The notes: a model not told the origin generated them from the letters alone. Shown: positions 1 through 10,126, numbered from the stretch's first letter. The stretch is DNA of 64,000 bases from R-RK-3 sp963842775 (GCA_963842775.1 CAWJHQ010000012.1:1-64000), one strand, 5' to 3'. A program made the numbers and translations.

Positions 1-250
1 AGATGCTTCATTGTGGTCGCCGACCGACTTCATCTCTTGAGGGCGGCCCAACCGCTCCTGCGGCGCGGGGCGGCGACACGCTGCCGATTTGTTGGGTGCC
101 GCACGGCTCCAACGGGCTGCGCATTTGGTCTGCGCCCTGAGCACTTCCTCCTGGCGAACGATCGAGTCATTCAAGCGACGATCAAGGTCGTCGCGAGCTT
201 GGTTAGGAGAGAAAACACCGCATCGTTCCGCACGTCATCCATTCAAGCCT
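1..250 (+). pseudogene. Possible decayed 3' end of a sugar ABC transporter ATPase (TOBE region)
   Basis: In the frame running through 13-291 there is a stretch GLRPEHFLLA around 137-166. It resembles the conserved G-[IV]-RPEH motif of the C-terminal TOBE domain of MalK/UgpC-type ATPases. The sequence on either side does not read as a normal TOBE domain in any one frame, and no stop sits at a sensible distance. The place is right: a binding protein and two permeases of the same importer type follow, and they otherwise lack an ATPase. I infer a degraded or frame-broken ATPase end. A chance match is possible. Confidence 0.35.
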
Positions 251-346
251 CACGACAACGCTTCAATATCAACGCAGTGTGTTTGTTCTAGCGCATCAAG
301 CGGCACAAGACCGCTCTCGTAAGAGTACCTTAGGGAGGAAATACAA

Positions 347-1669
347 ATGACTAAAATTACGCGACGCGCCCTGATGGCAGGCGGCACGTCACTCGCTGCT
401 GCGGCGGCGCTCGGCGGCTCCAGTCTTACTCGAATGGGCAAAAGCCTGGGCGCAGTCGGCGCCATGGAAGCCGGAGGCAGGCGCGGAGCTTTCGATGCTG
501 CGCTGGAAATATTTCGTTCAGTCGGAGGATGACGCCTTCGTTGCGCTGATCGACGCCTTCACGAAAGCTACCGGCGTCAAGGTCACGATCTCACGCGAAT
601 CCTACGAGGACGTGCAGCCGAAGGCCTCTGTCGCGGCGAATACCGGTGCAGGCCAGGACATCTTCTGGGGCCTTTATTCATTGCCGCATCTCTTCCCGCA
701 GAAATGTCTCGATGTGACCGACGTCGCCGAATATCTCGGCAAGAAATATGGCGGCTGGGTGCCGAGCGCCGAGGCCTACGGCAAGAGCGGCAACAAGTGG
801 ATCGCCATCCCGATCTGCTACAGCGGCAACATGGTGAATTACCGCATCGAGGCCTCGAACAAGGCCGGTTTCTCCAAATTCCCGACCACGACGGACGAAT
901 TCCTCGAATACGCCAAGGCGATGAAGAAGAACAATACGCCGGGCGGCTTCGCGCTCGGTCACGCCTCGGGCGACGGCAATGGCTGGGTGCATTGGTGCCT
1001 GTGGTCGCATGGCGGCAATGCGGTCGATGAGAACGACAAGGTGATCCTGAACTCGCCCGAAACGGCGAAGGCGCTCGAATACGCCAAGGCCGCTTTACGA
1101 GCACATGGTCCCTGGCGTCGCCGCCTGGAACGACGCATCGAACAACAAGGCGTTCCTTGCCGGTGAAATCAATTGGACCGACAACGGCATTTCCATCTAT
1201 GTCGCGGCGAACAAGGATCCGACCAAGGCCGGATCTGGCCAAGGATATGAATCACTCTGTCTGGCCGGTCGGCCCGGTCGGCAAGCCGACGGAGCTGCAT
1301 CTACTGTATCCGGTCCTCGGCATGGGTTACACGAAATATCCGCAGGCCGTCAAAGCGCTCATGGCATACATGGTCGAGGCGGACCAGTTCAATAAATGGC
1401 TGGAGGCGGCGCAGGGGTACCTCTGCCACTGCCTCAACGCATATGACGCCAACCCGGTCTGGACTAGCGATCCGAAGCGGACGATCTTCGGCCAGGCCGG
1501 CAAACGTACCCTGACCGCCGGCGGGCGTGGCTCGGTTGGCGAGAAAGCCGCCGCCGCGATCGCCGACTTCGTGATCCTCGACATGTTCGCTGCCTATTGC
1601 ACGGGCCGTGAAGACGTCAAGGGCGCCATCAGGATCGCGGAGCGCCAACTCCAGCGCATCTATCGCTGA
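347..1669 (+). CDS. Sugar ABC transporter substrate-binding protein, frame broken three times
   Basis: Periplasmic solute-binding protein of the UgpB/MalE-like family 1, the capture component for the two permeases that follow. A strong Shine-Dalgarno (gggagg) precedes the ATG at 347. The N-terminus has a twin-arginine type leader (TRRALMAGGTSLAAAAAL). The protein then continues in the next frame three times: near 479 (into DDAFVALIDAFTKATGVKV), near 1090-1091 (KALYEHMVPGVAAWND) and near 1231-1232 (DLAKDMNHSVWPVGPVG). It ends with a helical tail at the TGA at 1667-1669. Removing three single bases gives about 439 residues, normal for the family. The breaks are either sequence errors or real decay; similar breaks across the window favour errors. 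The ligand cannot be told from sequence, though the isomerase and kinase nearby suggest a monosaccharide. Confidence 0.85.
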
Positions 1670-1735
1670 CACCCTTAGATTGCGGCCGGCGCCCCCGGGT
1701 GCTGTCCGCAATCGCCTTTGTGAGTAGGGGAAAAG

Positions 1736-2696
1736 ATGGCTGATGTCGCACTAGGTCAAACTGTTGCGAAAGCACCTCCGCGCGAATCGACAGCGTGGGA
1801 CCGTCTACAGGTCAACCGCAACTGGCTCGGCTTCTGGTTCATGGTGCCCGCGGCGGCGTTCCTCATCCTGTTTCTGGCTTATCCGCTCGGGCTCGGCGTC
1901 TGGCTTTCATTCACCGACGCGAAGATCGGCCGCAGCGGCGAATTCATCGGCGTCGAGAATTACGTCTGGCTGTGGGATGATTCCGTATTCTGGCTCTCGA
2001 TCTTCAACACGCTGCTTTACACGGTGGTTGCGAGCATCGTGAAATTCGCCGTCGGCCTGTATCTTGCTCTGCTGCTCAACGAAAATCTGCCGTTCAAGGC
2101 CATCCTGCGCGCGGTCGTGCTGATCCCGTTCATTGTGCCTACGGTCCTGTCGGCGATCGCCTTCTGGTGGATTTACGATTCGCAATTCTCGATCATCTCC
2201 TGGTCGCTGCGGGAATCTGGGATTGATTACGGGCAACATCAATTTCCTGGGCGACGTATGGAATGCCCGCTGGTCGGTCATCTTCGCCAATATCTGGCGC
2301 GGCGTTCCCTTCGTCGCAATCACGCTGCTTGCCGGGTTGCAGACGGTGCCGCCATCGCTTTACGAGGCCGCCGTGCTGGACGGCGCGAGCCGCTGGCAGA
2401 TTTTCCGCTACGTCACCTATCCGCTGCTGACGCCGATCATCGCCGTGGTGATGACGTTTTCGGTGCTGTTCACCTTCACCGATTTCCAGCTCATCTGGGT
2501 GCTGACACGCGGCGGTCCGGTGAACGCGACCCAGCTCATGGCCACGCTTTCCTATCAGCGCGCGATCCTGAGCGGCCAGCTCGGCGAAGGCGCGGCCATC
2601 TCGACCGCGATGATCCCATTCCTCCTCGCCGCGATCCTGATCTCCTGGTTCGGATTGCAGCGCCGCAAGTGGCAACAGGGCGAAAGCAATGACTGA
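1736..2696 (+). CDS. Sugar ABC transporter permease, MalF/UgpA-like, one frameshift
   Basis: Inner-membrane permease of the binding-protein-dependent transport family. After a polar N-terminus of about 35 residues come hydrophobic segments (FWFMVPAAAFLILFLAYPLG, then helices around 2000-2170). The cytoplasmic EAA loop that docks the ATPase reads YEAAVLDGASRWQIF. The frame changes by +1 at the G run 2211-2213, where the sequence should read SLRNLGLITGNINFLG. Repair gives about 319 residues, the usual length. The stop overlaps the start of the next permease by 8 bases, so the two are translationally coupled. It lies 66 bases after the binding-protein gene, in one operon. Confidence 0.88.
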
Positions 2697-3618
2697 CGCA
2701 CTGATCGCAAAACACGATGAGGGCAGGAGCATCCTGACCGCGCCGCCCCCAATCGCCCAGCACGGCGAGGGCATGAACTATCTGGAGAATCTGCCGGCCC
2801 GCCTCGTCAGGGTCTATCTTCCGCTTGCCATAATTCTGATCGTCCTGCTGTTTCCGTTCTATTGGATGGCGCTCACAGCCATCAAACCCGACGAACAGCT
2901 TCTGGATCTCGATCGCTACAACCCGTTCTGGACGTGGAACCCGACGTTCAAGCACATCTCCAAGCTGCTTTTCGAAACCCAATATCCTTTATGGCTCTGG
3001 AACACGATGCTGGTTGCGATGAGCGCGACCGTACTCTCCATGATCGCCAGCGTGTTTGCCGCCTATGCCATCGTGCGCCTGCGCTACAAGGGTGCGCAGT
3101 GGGTCGGCGGCGCGATCTTCCTCGCCTACCTCGTGCCGCCGTCGATCCTGTTCATCCCGCTGTCCTCGGTCGTTTTCCAATATGGCCTGTTCGACACGCC
3201 CTTCGCCCTGATCCTCACCTATCCGACCATCCTCATTCCGTTCTCGACATGGCTGCTGATGGGCTATTTCAAGACCATCCCCTTCGAGCTGGAAGAATGT
3301 GCGCTGATCGATGGCGCGAGCCGCTGGCAGATCCTGATCAAGATCGTGCTGCCGCTTGCGATCCCAGGGCTGATCTCCGCATTCATCTTTTGCTTTACCC
3401 TGTGCTGGAACGAATTCATTTACGCGCTCACTTTCCTGTCCTCGACGCAGAACAAGACCGTGCCGGTGGCCATCGTCAACGAATTCGTGGACGGCGACAT
3501 CTATCGCTGGGGATCACTGATGGCGGGCGCGCTCGCCGGATCGCTGCCGCTCGTCATCCTCTACGCCTTCTTCGTCGAGCACTACGTGGCGGCGATGTCG
3601 GGGGCCGTGAAGGAATGA
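2689..3618 (+). CDS. Sugar ABC transporter permease, MalG-like
   Basis: Second inner-membrane permease of the importer, 309 residues, intact. It starts inside the end of the first permease gene. It has a polar N-terminus, a first helix (LAIILIVLLFPFYWMAL), and further helices through to AGSLPLVILYAFFVEHYVAAM. The EAA loop reads EECALIDGASRWQILIK and sits in the expected place before the last helices. The MalG family partner normally pairs with a MalF-like subunit, as here. No ATPase gene follows, so the energising subunit is either the damaged copy at the left edge or an ATPase encoded elsewhere. Confidence 0.92.
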   Translation: MTDALIAKHDEGRSILTAPPPIAQHGEGMNYLENLPARLVRVYLPLAIILIVLLFPFYWMALTAIKPDEQLLDLDRYNPFWTWNPTFKHISKLLFETQYPLWLWNTMLVAMSATVLSMIASVFAAYAIVRLRYKGAQWVGGAIFLAYLVPPSILFIPLSSVVFQYGLFDTPFALILTYPTILIPFSTWLLMGYFKTIPFELEECALIDGASRWQILIKIVLPLAIPGLISAFIFCFTLCWNEFIYALTFLSSTQNKTVPVAIVNEFVDGDIYRWGSLMAGALAGSLPLVILYAFFVEHYVAAMSGAVKE

Positions 3619-3699
3619 GCCCATTCCTTGCTGCGGGTGCGTGTCCGCGGAAGGGCAGGACAGTCATTTCAGGAGAAGGCTGCGGTGACGCAAGAGTCA

Positions 3700-3738
3700 G
3701 CCCCGTTCCGATTCCATCGGGACGGAAAAGGCTCTAAT
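3700..3738. repeat. Partial copy of a dispersed palindromic repeat
   Basis: The segment ccccgttccgattccatcgg followed by gacggaaaaggctcta closely matches the right half of the element at 55001-55060. It forms a hairpin (CCGTTCC/GGACGG with mismatches). It sits between the permease and kinase genes. Such short intergenic palindromes are common in Hyphomicrobiales genomes. Confidence 0.5.
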
Positions 3739-3746
3739 ATTCGAAC

Positions 3747-4404
3747 ATGCTCCAGGCAGTCACTCTTGATGACATCGTGCGCAACATTCGCGCCCATGAT
3801 CCGTCGAGGCGCACCATCATCGCTCTGTCCGGGCCGCCGGCCAGCGGCAAATCAACAGCCGCAGAGACGATCGTAGCGAAGCTCAATCAATACGAGCCGG
3901 GCAGCGCTGCGGTCGTGCCGATGGATGGGTTTCACTACGATGACATGGTGCTGGTCGCGCGCGGATTGCGTCCGCGCAAGGGTGCGCCAGAAACATTCGA
4001 CTGCTCCGGTTTCGCCCATCTCATGTCTCGGCTTGCGGCGAACGCGGAAGAGGAAATCGCCGTTCCCGTCTTCGACCGATCAATCGAGATATCGCGGGGT
4101 AGCGCGCGCATAATCCCCAAATCCGTCAAATATATCGTTACCGAAGGAAACTACCTCTTGCTCAATCGTGAGCCTTGGTCGAAGTTGCGGCCCCTCTTCG
4201 ATATGACGGTATTCCTGAAGGTGGACAGGGACCGAGCTTCGCAGTCGATTGCTTTCGCGATGGCAAAGCTTGTCCGCGGCAGAACTTATTGCCAAGATCG
4301 AAGGCAATGACATGATCAATGTGGAGACTGTGCTCAATGAAAGCTCAGAGGCGGATTTCACGCTTCTGAACGATGGAACCGAAGGCCCTGCCGTCGCCAA
4401 TTGA
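3747..4404 (+). CDS. P-loop kinase of the FrcK/uridine kinase-like family, one frameshift
   Basis: Nucleoside-triphosphate-dependent small-molecule kinase resembling FrcK (fructose ABC operon kinase) and phosphoribulokinase/pantothenate kinase folds. The Walker A motif is GPPASGKST at about residues 29-37, followed by MDGFHYDD, which normally contacts the substrate. TEGNYLLLNREPW is the typical third motif of this family. At about 4235 the frame moves +1; the real chain then reads SRLLSRWQSLSAAELIAKIE and GNDMINVETV, and ends at the TGA at 4402-4404. Repaired length is about 218 residues, as in homologues. It lies 128 bases after the permeases on the same strand, so it probably phosphorylates an imported sugar or derivative. 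The substrate is inferred, not shown. Confidence 0.8.
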
Positions 4405-4453
4405 GCTTCCCTGCGCGATGCGGTCTATGAGCATGGCGCAAATCTTCTCACGA

Positions 4454-5152
4454 TCACGGGGCTGCCGGTTTAACGAGATTGCCATAGTCCGCGACCAGCA
4501 GCCGCCACGGCTCCTCGTCCTCGATGATGTCCGAAAACCGACCGACAGGATCGCGGAACACATTGTCCGTGAGGTCGTCGTTGACTGTCGAGACTTCGCC
4601 AATCAGCACGTCTGCGCGCTCGCCCCAGAAGGCGTGCCAGACGCCCGGGAGCAGTGTCACGCTTTCTCCGGGACGTAGCCTCAGGCGTCCGCCTGCGGGT
4701 AGCGTATGCGGAACACCGTCGCATGGCACGGTCACGGCTGCATCCGCGTCGATGCCGCCATCGGGCGCGGCGGCAAACAGCTCCAGCACCAGATCGCCGC
4801 CACCGCGATTGATGATGTCCTCCGCCTTGATATTATGGCGATGCATCGGCGTGTACTGATTGTTGCGCGAAATCATGATTTTTTCCGCATAGACCATGCC
4901 GCGGCCCTGCGCGAGATCGGCGGCATTCCCGTTGCGGACGGTGAACAGGAACAGCCCTAAATCATCGAAGCGACCCTGTCCGAAATCGGTGACATCCCAT
5001 CCCAGCCGGCGTGAGACGATATCGGGCGCGTCCTGCGGAGCGCGGCGCATACGGTCCGGCTCCCAGTCCGCAAACGGTGGCATGACATAGCCGAAAGAGC
5101 GGATGAACGCAGAGCCCTGCCGGAGGATTTCGTTGACCTCGGATCTGTTCAT
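4454..5152 (-). CDS. D-lyxose/D-mannose-type ketol-isomerase
   Basis: Cupin-fold sugar isomerase of the D-lyxose ketol-isomerase family, intact at 232 residues. These enzymes interconvert D-lyxose and D-xylulose, and often D-mannose and D-fructose, using a divalent metal. The metal site is visible as TPMHRHNIKAEDIINRGGG (two His and a Glu), with the fourth ligand probably the His in LLPGVWHAFWGE. The gene converges on the kinase gene with 49 bases between them. With an importer, a kinase and this isomerase side by side, the locus looks like a pathway for a monosaccharide entering as ketose phosphate. Which sugar is used is inference. Confidence 0.88.
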   Translation of the reverse strand: MNRSEVNEILRQGSAFIRSFGYVMPPFADWEPDRMRRAPQDAPDIVSRRLGWDVTDFGQGRFDDLGLFLFTVRNGNAADLAQGRGMVYAEKIMISRNNQYTPMHRHNIKAEDIINRGGGDLVLELFAAAPDGGIDADAAVTVPCDGVPHTLPAGGRLRLRPGESVTLLPGVWHAFWGERADVLIGEVSTVNDDLTDNVFRDPVGRFSDIIEDEEPWRLLVADYGNLVKPAAP

Positions 5153-5554
5153 GCCTCTCTCCTGTTAGCGTCTTTCCTGACCTGTTTCGCTAGATGCATT
5201 GAGGATGATCGTACACGACTGCAGCGTCGGGTTACCAGACAGCGCGCGCATGCCGCATCGCGTGCTGATGCGATCGATGCCATGCGCGTGCACCATATAT
5301 GGCAGTCATCTCGTTCAAGTGGCCCGGCCGCAACTTTACATCTATGGTGCGCCGCAACTATAAGGGCGGCGGCTGAGGTGGATGGACGAACAGCCGAGGA
5401 AGATCCATTTCACGGCGGCTCAAATGTTGGCATTCCCCGGGAGAATTGACTTGGCAAGCAGACTGGCGCGACGTGCAAGCGTTCCCATCATCCCGCTGCC
5501 GGCGGCGATCGTTTAACGATGCCACCGCGCTCATATTAGGTAAGGCAACTCGGT
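5153..5554. other. Intergenic region between isomerase and glgX, with one hairpin
   Basis: A 402-base gap between two divergent genes, so promoters in both directions are expected. I see no coding frame with family resemblance. An inverted repeat CGCGCATG (5245-5252) / CATGCGCG (5281-5288), with an inner GCATCG/CGATGC pair, could fold into a hairpin or serve as a regulator site. No convincing -35/-10 pair was found. Confidence 0.4.
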
Positions 5555-7654
5555 ATGCTCCGAATCAACGCTGGGCTCCCTTATCCCCTCGGCGCGACCC
5601 ACGACGGTTCGGGAGTGAATTTTGCCCTGTTTTCCGCAAATGCGTCGCGCGTCGAACTTTGCCTCTTCGATGATGGCGGCAGGGCCGAAACAGCCCGGAT
5701 CGACTTGCCGGAATACACAAATCAAGTCTGGCACGGCTATATTGCAGGGCTTCGTCCCGGTCAGCTCTATGGATACCGCGTCCATGGGCCATACGCGCCG
5801 CAGGAAGGGCACCGGTTCAACGCCAACAAGCTGCTTCTCGATCCCTATGCCAAATCCCTGCAAGGGCGCGTAATCTGGAACGACACGCAATATGGCTATC
5901 GGAGCGGTTCGGAGGAAGCGGATCTGTCCTTCGACGATCGCGATTCCGCACCGTTCATGCCGAAATGCGCCGTCGTCGAAACTGCGGCCCGCCGGCGATA
6001 TTCATTCCCCTGGCGCCGAGAGACCCGGCCGAACACCCCCTGGACCGATACCGTCATCTACGAAGCCCACGTCAAGGGCATGACGGCGCGTCACCCCGGG
6101 GTTACGAAGCCGGCGCGCGGCACGTTCGCGGGGCTCGCCCATCCGGCCGTCATCGATCATCTGGTGAAGCTGGGGGTAACGGCGATCGAATTGCTGCCGG
6201 TGCAATCCTTCATCGACGATCGGTTCCTGGAAGAAAAAGGCCTCACCAACTATTGGGGATATAACACGATCGGCTTTTTCGCCCCGTCCTGGAAATATCT
6301 GGGGCCGGGAGGCGACATCCAGCAATTCAAGCTGATGGTCCACCGCCTGCATCAGGCGGGTATCGAGGTGATCCTCGACGTGGTTTACAATCACACCGGC
6401 GAGGGGAACCATCTGGGGCCGACGCTCTCCTTCCGGGGCATCGACAATGCGAGCTACTACAAGCTCGCCGACGATCCGCGCTTCTATTTCGACTCCACCG
6501 GTTGCGGCAATACGATCAATCAAAGCCATCCCCGCGTGCTGCAGATGATCCTCAACTCGCTTCGGTACTGGGTCGAGGAATGCCATGTCGACGGCTTCCG
6601 TTTCGATCTCGCGACCTCGCTCGGCCGCGAAGAGCGAACCTTCGAGCCCGGCGCCGCTTTTTTCGACGCCATCGGACAGGACCCGTTGCTGTCGCAGGTC
6701 AAGCTCATCGCAGAACCCTGGGACCTCGGCGAGAACGGCTTTCAGCTCGGCAATTTCCCGGCGGGCTGGGCGGAGTGGAACGGGCGGTATCGCGACGACC
6801 TGCGCAGCTTCTGGAAAGGCGACGAGGGCTTTCTGCCGGGGCTGGCTTCGGCGATGCTCGGATCGGCCGGGCTATTCGACAAGAAGGGCCGCCGGCCCTG
6901 GTCGAGTGTCAACATCATCACCGCCCATGACGGTTTCACTCTCGCGGACCTCTACACCTACAATGAGAAGCACAATGAAGCCAACGGCGAGGAGAACCGC
7001 GACGGGCACGGCGACAATCGAAGCTGGAACTGCGGCGTCGAAGGACCAAGCGACGATCCCGCGATACGTCCGCTGCGGGCGCGCATGCGCCGGGGACTGA
7101 TGACCGCGATGCTGCTCTCGCAAGGCACGCCGATGCTGCTGATGGGGGATGAGGTCGGCCATTCACAGCAGGGCAACAACAATGCCTACTGCCAGGATAA
7201 TGAGCTGTCCTGGCTCAATTGGCAGAATACCGCCGAGGGTGACGCATTCTGCACCTTCACCGCGGGCCTTCTTCGCCTTCGCAAGCGCTTGCCGCTGCTG
7301 AGGCAACCCGATTTTCTGCATGGCGAGCGCGCATTGCGGGACGGCACGAGAAACGTCACCTGGCTGCGTCCTGACGGCAAGGAGATGCAGGAGGCAGACT
7401 GGACGAATGGCTATTCTCGCAGCATCGGCCTGATGATCGCTCAAAGCGGACTCGCGCCGCTGCTCATCCTGCTGAACGCCCATCACGAGGATCTCGAGTA
7501 TCGCACCCCGCGCCCCCGCGTGATTCTGGAATGGCGGCTGCTGGCCAATTCAGCACGCGGCGTGATCGAACCGAACGAGCCGAACATCCTGCATGGCGGC
7601 GTCGTCACGCTGCCCGCCCGCGGTGTCCTGCTGTTCGAGGGACGCCTGGCCTGA
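5555..7654 (+). CDS. glgX: Glycogen debranching enzyme GlgX
   Basis: Isoamylase-type debranching enzyme that hydrolyses alpha-1,6 branches of phosphorylase-trimmed glycogen in the cytoplasm. Intact at 699 residues, the normal size. It begins with a CBM48-like domain (LGATHDGSGVNFALFSANA) followed by a GH13 barrel. Conserved regions are DVVYNHTGEG, VDGFRFDLATSLGRE with the nucleophile Asp near residue 350, the acid IAEPWDLG near 386, and NIITAHDGFTLADL with the third Asp near 458. The isoamylase hallmark NFPAGWAEWNGRYRDDLR is present. It heads the run of glycogen genes. The start ATG fits the family N-terminus (MLRINAGLPYPLGAT). Confidence 0.96.
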   Translation: MLRINAGLPYPLGATHDGSGVNFALFSANASRVELCLFDDGGRAETARIDLPEYTNQVWHGYIAGLRPGQLYGYRVHGPYAPQEGHRFNANKLLLDPYAKSLQGRVIWNDTQYGYRSGSEEADLSFDDRDSAPFMPKCAVVETAARRRYSFPWRRETRPNTPWTDTVIYEAHVKGMTARHPGVTKPARGTFAGLAHPAVIDHLVKLGVTAIELLPVQSFIDDRFLEEKGLTNYWGYNTIGFFAPSWKYLGPGGDIQQFKLMVHRLHQAGIEVILDVVYNHTGEGNHLGPTLSFRGIDNASYYKLADDPRFYFDSTGCGNTINQSHPRVLQMILNSLRYWVEECHVDGFRFDLATSLGREERTFEPGAAFFDAIGQDPLLSQVKLIAEPWDLGENGFQLGNFPAGWAEWNGRYRDDLRSFWKGDEGFLPGLASAMLGSAGLFDKKGRRPWSSVNIITAHDGFTLADLYTYNEKHNEANGEENRDGHGDNRSWNCGVEGPSDDPAIRPLRARMRRGLMTAMLLSQGTPMLLMGDEVGHSQQGNNNAYCQDNELSWLNWQNTAEGDAFCTFTAGLLRLRKRLPLLRQPDFLHGERALRDGTRNVTWLRPDGKEMQEADWTNGYSRSIGLMIAQSGLAPLLILLNAHHEDLEYRTPRPRVILEWRLLANSARGVIEPNEPNILHGGVVTLPARGVLLFEGRLA

Positions 7655-7795
7655 TATTCGCATTTGCAACCAGATGCGGATGGTCGCGTTGCCGCGAGCA
7701 GATAATCAGGTACAGTTTTGGCGTGCAGGCAAGTCAGCCGGATGCGCGATCGTCGCCATGATTCAAGCCCGTGGCCGGACGGAGAAAGGCAAGAG

Positions 7796-9658
7796 ATGAG
7801 CGCGGAGCTGGATCGCCTGGCGGAAGCTCATGGTATCGGCCTCGCCTTTTTCGACGAGATGGGCAATGAACGCCTGCCGAGTGACGACGCCAAACGCCGC
7901 CTGCTCAATGCCCTCGGCATCCCCGCAACGAGCGACGAGGACGTGCGGCATAGCCTCGCTGCTCTGGACCCTCCGCTCTGCTATACCCCGCCCTGGCTGG
8001 ATGATGGCGGCGCCTGGGGTATTACCTGCCAGCTCTACTCACTTCGTTCCAAGCGCAATTGGGGCATCGGTGATTTCGAAGACCTCGCTCGGCTGGCCGA
8101 ATTTGCCGCCCCGCTGGGAGCCGACTTCATCGGCATCAACCCGCTTCACGCGCTGTTCTTTGCGGACCCGCAATATTTCAGCCCATATACCCCGTCGAGC
8201 CGGCGCTTTCTCAATCCGCTTTGTATCGCCATCGATGGGTTTGCGGGATTGTCCGATGCGGATCGCAAGACGCTCCAGGTGGCGCGAGACAGCGAGCTGG
8301 TCGATTACGACGCGGTGACGCGTCTGAAGCGCCTGGCGCTGGATGAGCAGTTCAAGCAATTCCAAGTCGGTCACCTCGGCACCGGATCGGAGCATGCCAT
8401 CGCATTCGAGGCATTCAGCCGCGAACGCGGTGAGCGCCTGGAAAACTTTGCGCTTTTCGAGGCGCTGTCGGAGGCGATGGTCGGCCGGGGATTGTCATGC
8501 GGCTGGCAGGGTTGGCCCGAGGATTTCAGGGAAATGCACTCGAGCGCGGTGGGGCTGTTCCGAGAGCAGAATGGCGAGCGCATTCTGTTTCATAAATGGC
8601 TTCAATGGGTGGCTTCCGATCAACTCGCCAGAGCGCAGAAACGAGCTGTGGCCGCTGGAATGCGGATCGGCCTTTACCTGGATCTTGCCGTTGGCGTCGC
8701 GCAGGACGGGGCCGACACCTGGAGCGAGCCGGACATCGTCCTTCGCGGCGTTCGCATCGGATCGCCGCCGGATGCCTTCAATGCGAAAGGCCAGGATTGG
8801 GGGCTCGCGCCAATTTCCCCGCGTGCCTTACAGGCCGATCGAGGGCGCATCTTTCGCGAACTTGTCGTGGATGCCATCGGACCGGCGGGCGCGTTCCGCA
8901 TCGATCACGCAATGTCGCTGATGCGGCTCTATTTGATCGCCGACGGCCTGGACGGGACTGACGGCGCCTATGTCCATTTTCCATTCGAGGACATGCTGAA
9001 AGCCGTGGGTGCAGCGTCACAGGACACGCGCGCGATCATCATCGGCGAGGACCTCGGCACGGTCCCCCCGGGCTTTCGCGAGACCATGCGTGCGACGCGC
9101 ATCCAAGGCTATCGCGTCTTGTTCTTCGAGCGCGACTGGGATGGTGATCGCAGCTTCATTCTGCCGCAAAGCTACCAACGCGACGCGCTGGCATGCATAT
9201 CCACCCACGATTTGCCGACCCTGAACGGCTGGTGGGAGGGGACCGACATCGATGACCGGGAGCGCATCGGCCTCGATGATGCGGATGCGGTCACGGCAGC
9301 CCGCGTCTCGCGCGACACCGATCGCAAACAGATGCTGGCCGCGCTGGCCGCGAGCGGACTGCTGCCGGATGATCTCGGTCCGGCCCTGCGCGGCGAGCGA
9401 CCCTTGCCGGCCGAGCTTCCTCGAGACTTGGCTGTGGCGCTCAGCCGATTTCTTGCCCGCACGCCATGCAAGCTGGTCGCAATTCAGCTTGAGGACCTTG
9501 CGGCGATGAAGGAGCGTATGAACCTGCCGGGCACAGTCAACGAACAACCGAACTGGCGGCGCAAGCTTCCTTTGGATCTGGACGCGCTTTTCACGTCGGC
9601 GGATTTGATCGCGATCATAACGGCCGTCGCCGAGGAACGGCCGCGTCTCCAGACGTAG
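7796..9658 (+). CDS. malQ: 4-alpha-glucanotransferase (amylomaltase)
   Basis: GH77 enzyme that moves alpha-1,4-glucan segments between maltodextrins and releases glucose; it recycles the short oligosaccharides left by GlgX and GlgP. I chose the ATG at 7796 because it follows a good Shine-Dalgarno (ggagaaaggcaagag) and gives the family N-terminus MSAELDRLAEAHGIG. The same frame stays open upstream to 7718 without support. The protein has 620 residues. Key motifs are YSLRSKRNWGIGDFEDL, FSPYTPSSRRFLNPL, FRIDHAMSLMRLY (nucleophile Asp), IIGEDLGTVP (acid Glu) and ISTHDLPTLNGWW (third Asp). It lies 141 bases after glgX. Confidence 0.95.
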   Translation: MSAELDRLAEAHGIGLAFFDEMGNERLPSDDAKRRLLNALGIPATSDEDVRHSLAALDPPLCYTPPWLDDGGAWGITCQLYSLRSKRNWGIGDFEDLARLAEFAAPLGADFIGINPLHALFFADPQYFSPYTPSSRRFLNPLCIAIDGFAGLSDADRKTLQVARDSELVDYDAVTRLKRLALDEQFKQFQVGHLGTGSEHAIAFEAFSRERGERLENFALFEALSEAMVGRGLSCGWQGWPEDFREMHSSAVGLFREQNGERILFHKWLQWVASDQLARAQKRAVAAGMRIGLYLDLAVGVAQDGADTWSEPDIVLRGVRIGSPPDAFNAKGQDWGLAPISPRALQADRGRIFRELVVDAIGPAGAFRIDHAMSLMRLYLIADGLDGTDGAYVHFPFEDMLKAVGAASQDTRAIIIGEDLGTVPPGFRETMRATRIQGYRVLFFERDWDGDRSFILPQSYQRDALACISTHDLPTLNGWWEGTDIDDRERIGLDDADAVTAARVSRDTDRKQMLAALAASGLLPDDLGPALRGERPLPAELPRDLAVALSRFLARTPCKLVAIQLEDLAAMKERMNLPGTVNEQPNWRRKLPLDLDALFTSADLIAIITAVAEERPRLQT

Positions 9659-9830
9659 CCGCGAACTCGGGCGACGACCCTCAAGATTATGTTGCGACGC
9701 ACACGCAATGCTGCGTTGCAAAAACATCCATTCAAATCGGCTGCCGTAACCGTCATCTTCTGATGAGCATTGGGGGGAAGAAAGCGCGCATTTCGCGAGG
9801 CAACTTCCCTTCGACAAGAAGGAGATTGTC

Positions 9831-10085
9831 ATGGCTACCTATAATGTGAAGGCTCATCCGGAATTTGCCGGCTATGACCTTCGAGAAGCGAACGGCGTAT
9901 CCAACAAAATTCGGCGTTTTTTCAAGAATTTATCTGTTTCTTTGGAAGAAAGACGTGCGTATCGCCAAGCAGTTTTCGAACTTAGCCAGTTGAGTGATCG
10001 TGACCTCACAGATATTGGCATTGCAAGGTATGATATACATTCAGTCGCGCTTGATGCAGCTAAGGCGAAGATAGCCGACCGCTAA
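9831..10085 (+). CDS. DUF1127 small protein
   Basis: An 84-residue protein preceded by a strong Shine-Dalgarno (aagaaggagatt). The C-terminal half carries the DUF1127 signature: a basic Arg/Tyr-rich stretch (LEERRAYRQAVFELSQLS) followed by DRDLTDIGIARYDI. DUF1127 proteins are abundant in Alphaproteobacteria; some short members bind RNA or affect phosphate and carbon metabolism, but the function of this one is unknown. The gene is clearly less GC-rich than its neighbours and has its own terminator immediately downstream, so it is probably transcribed on its own although it lies inside the glycogen gene run. Confidence 0.88.
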   Translation: MATYNVKAHPEFAGYDLREANGVSNKIRRFFKNLSVSLEERRAYRQAVFELSQLSDRDLTDIGIARYDIHSVALDAAKAKIADR

Positions 10086-10126
10086 GCTTCCAGCGTTCGT
10101 TCAAACGTCATAGAATTGAATTTTTG

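Noticed and set aside
4265..4404. Truncation of the FrcK-like kinase at 4310
   Set aside because: The next frame continues with the conserved C-terminal motif (KIEGNDMINVE) to 4404, so the gene is frame-broken rather than truncated.
9637..9660. GGAAC followed by CGTA as an EcfG promoter for the DUF1127 gene
   Set aside because: Spacing is 15 and the -10 does not match CGTT; it lies inside the end of malQ.
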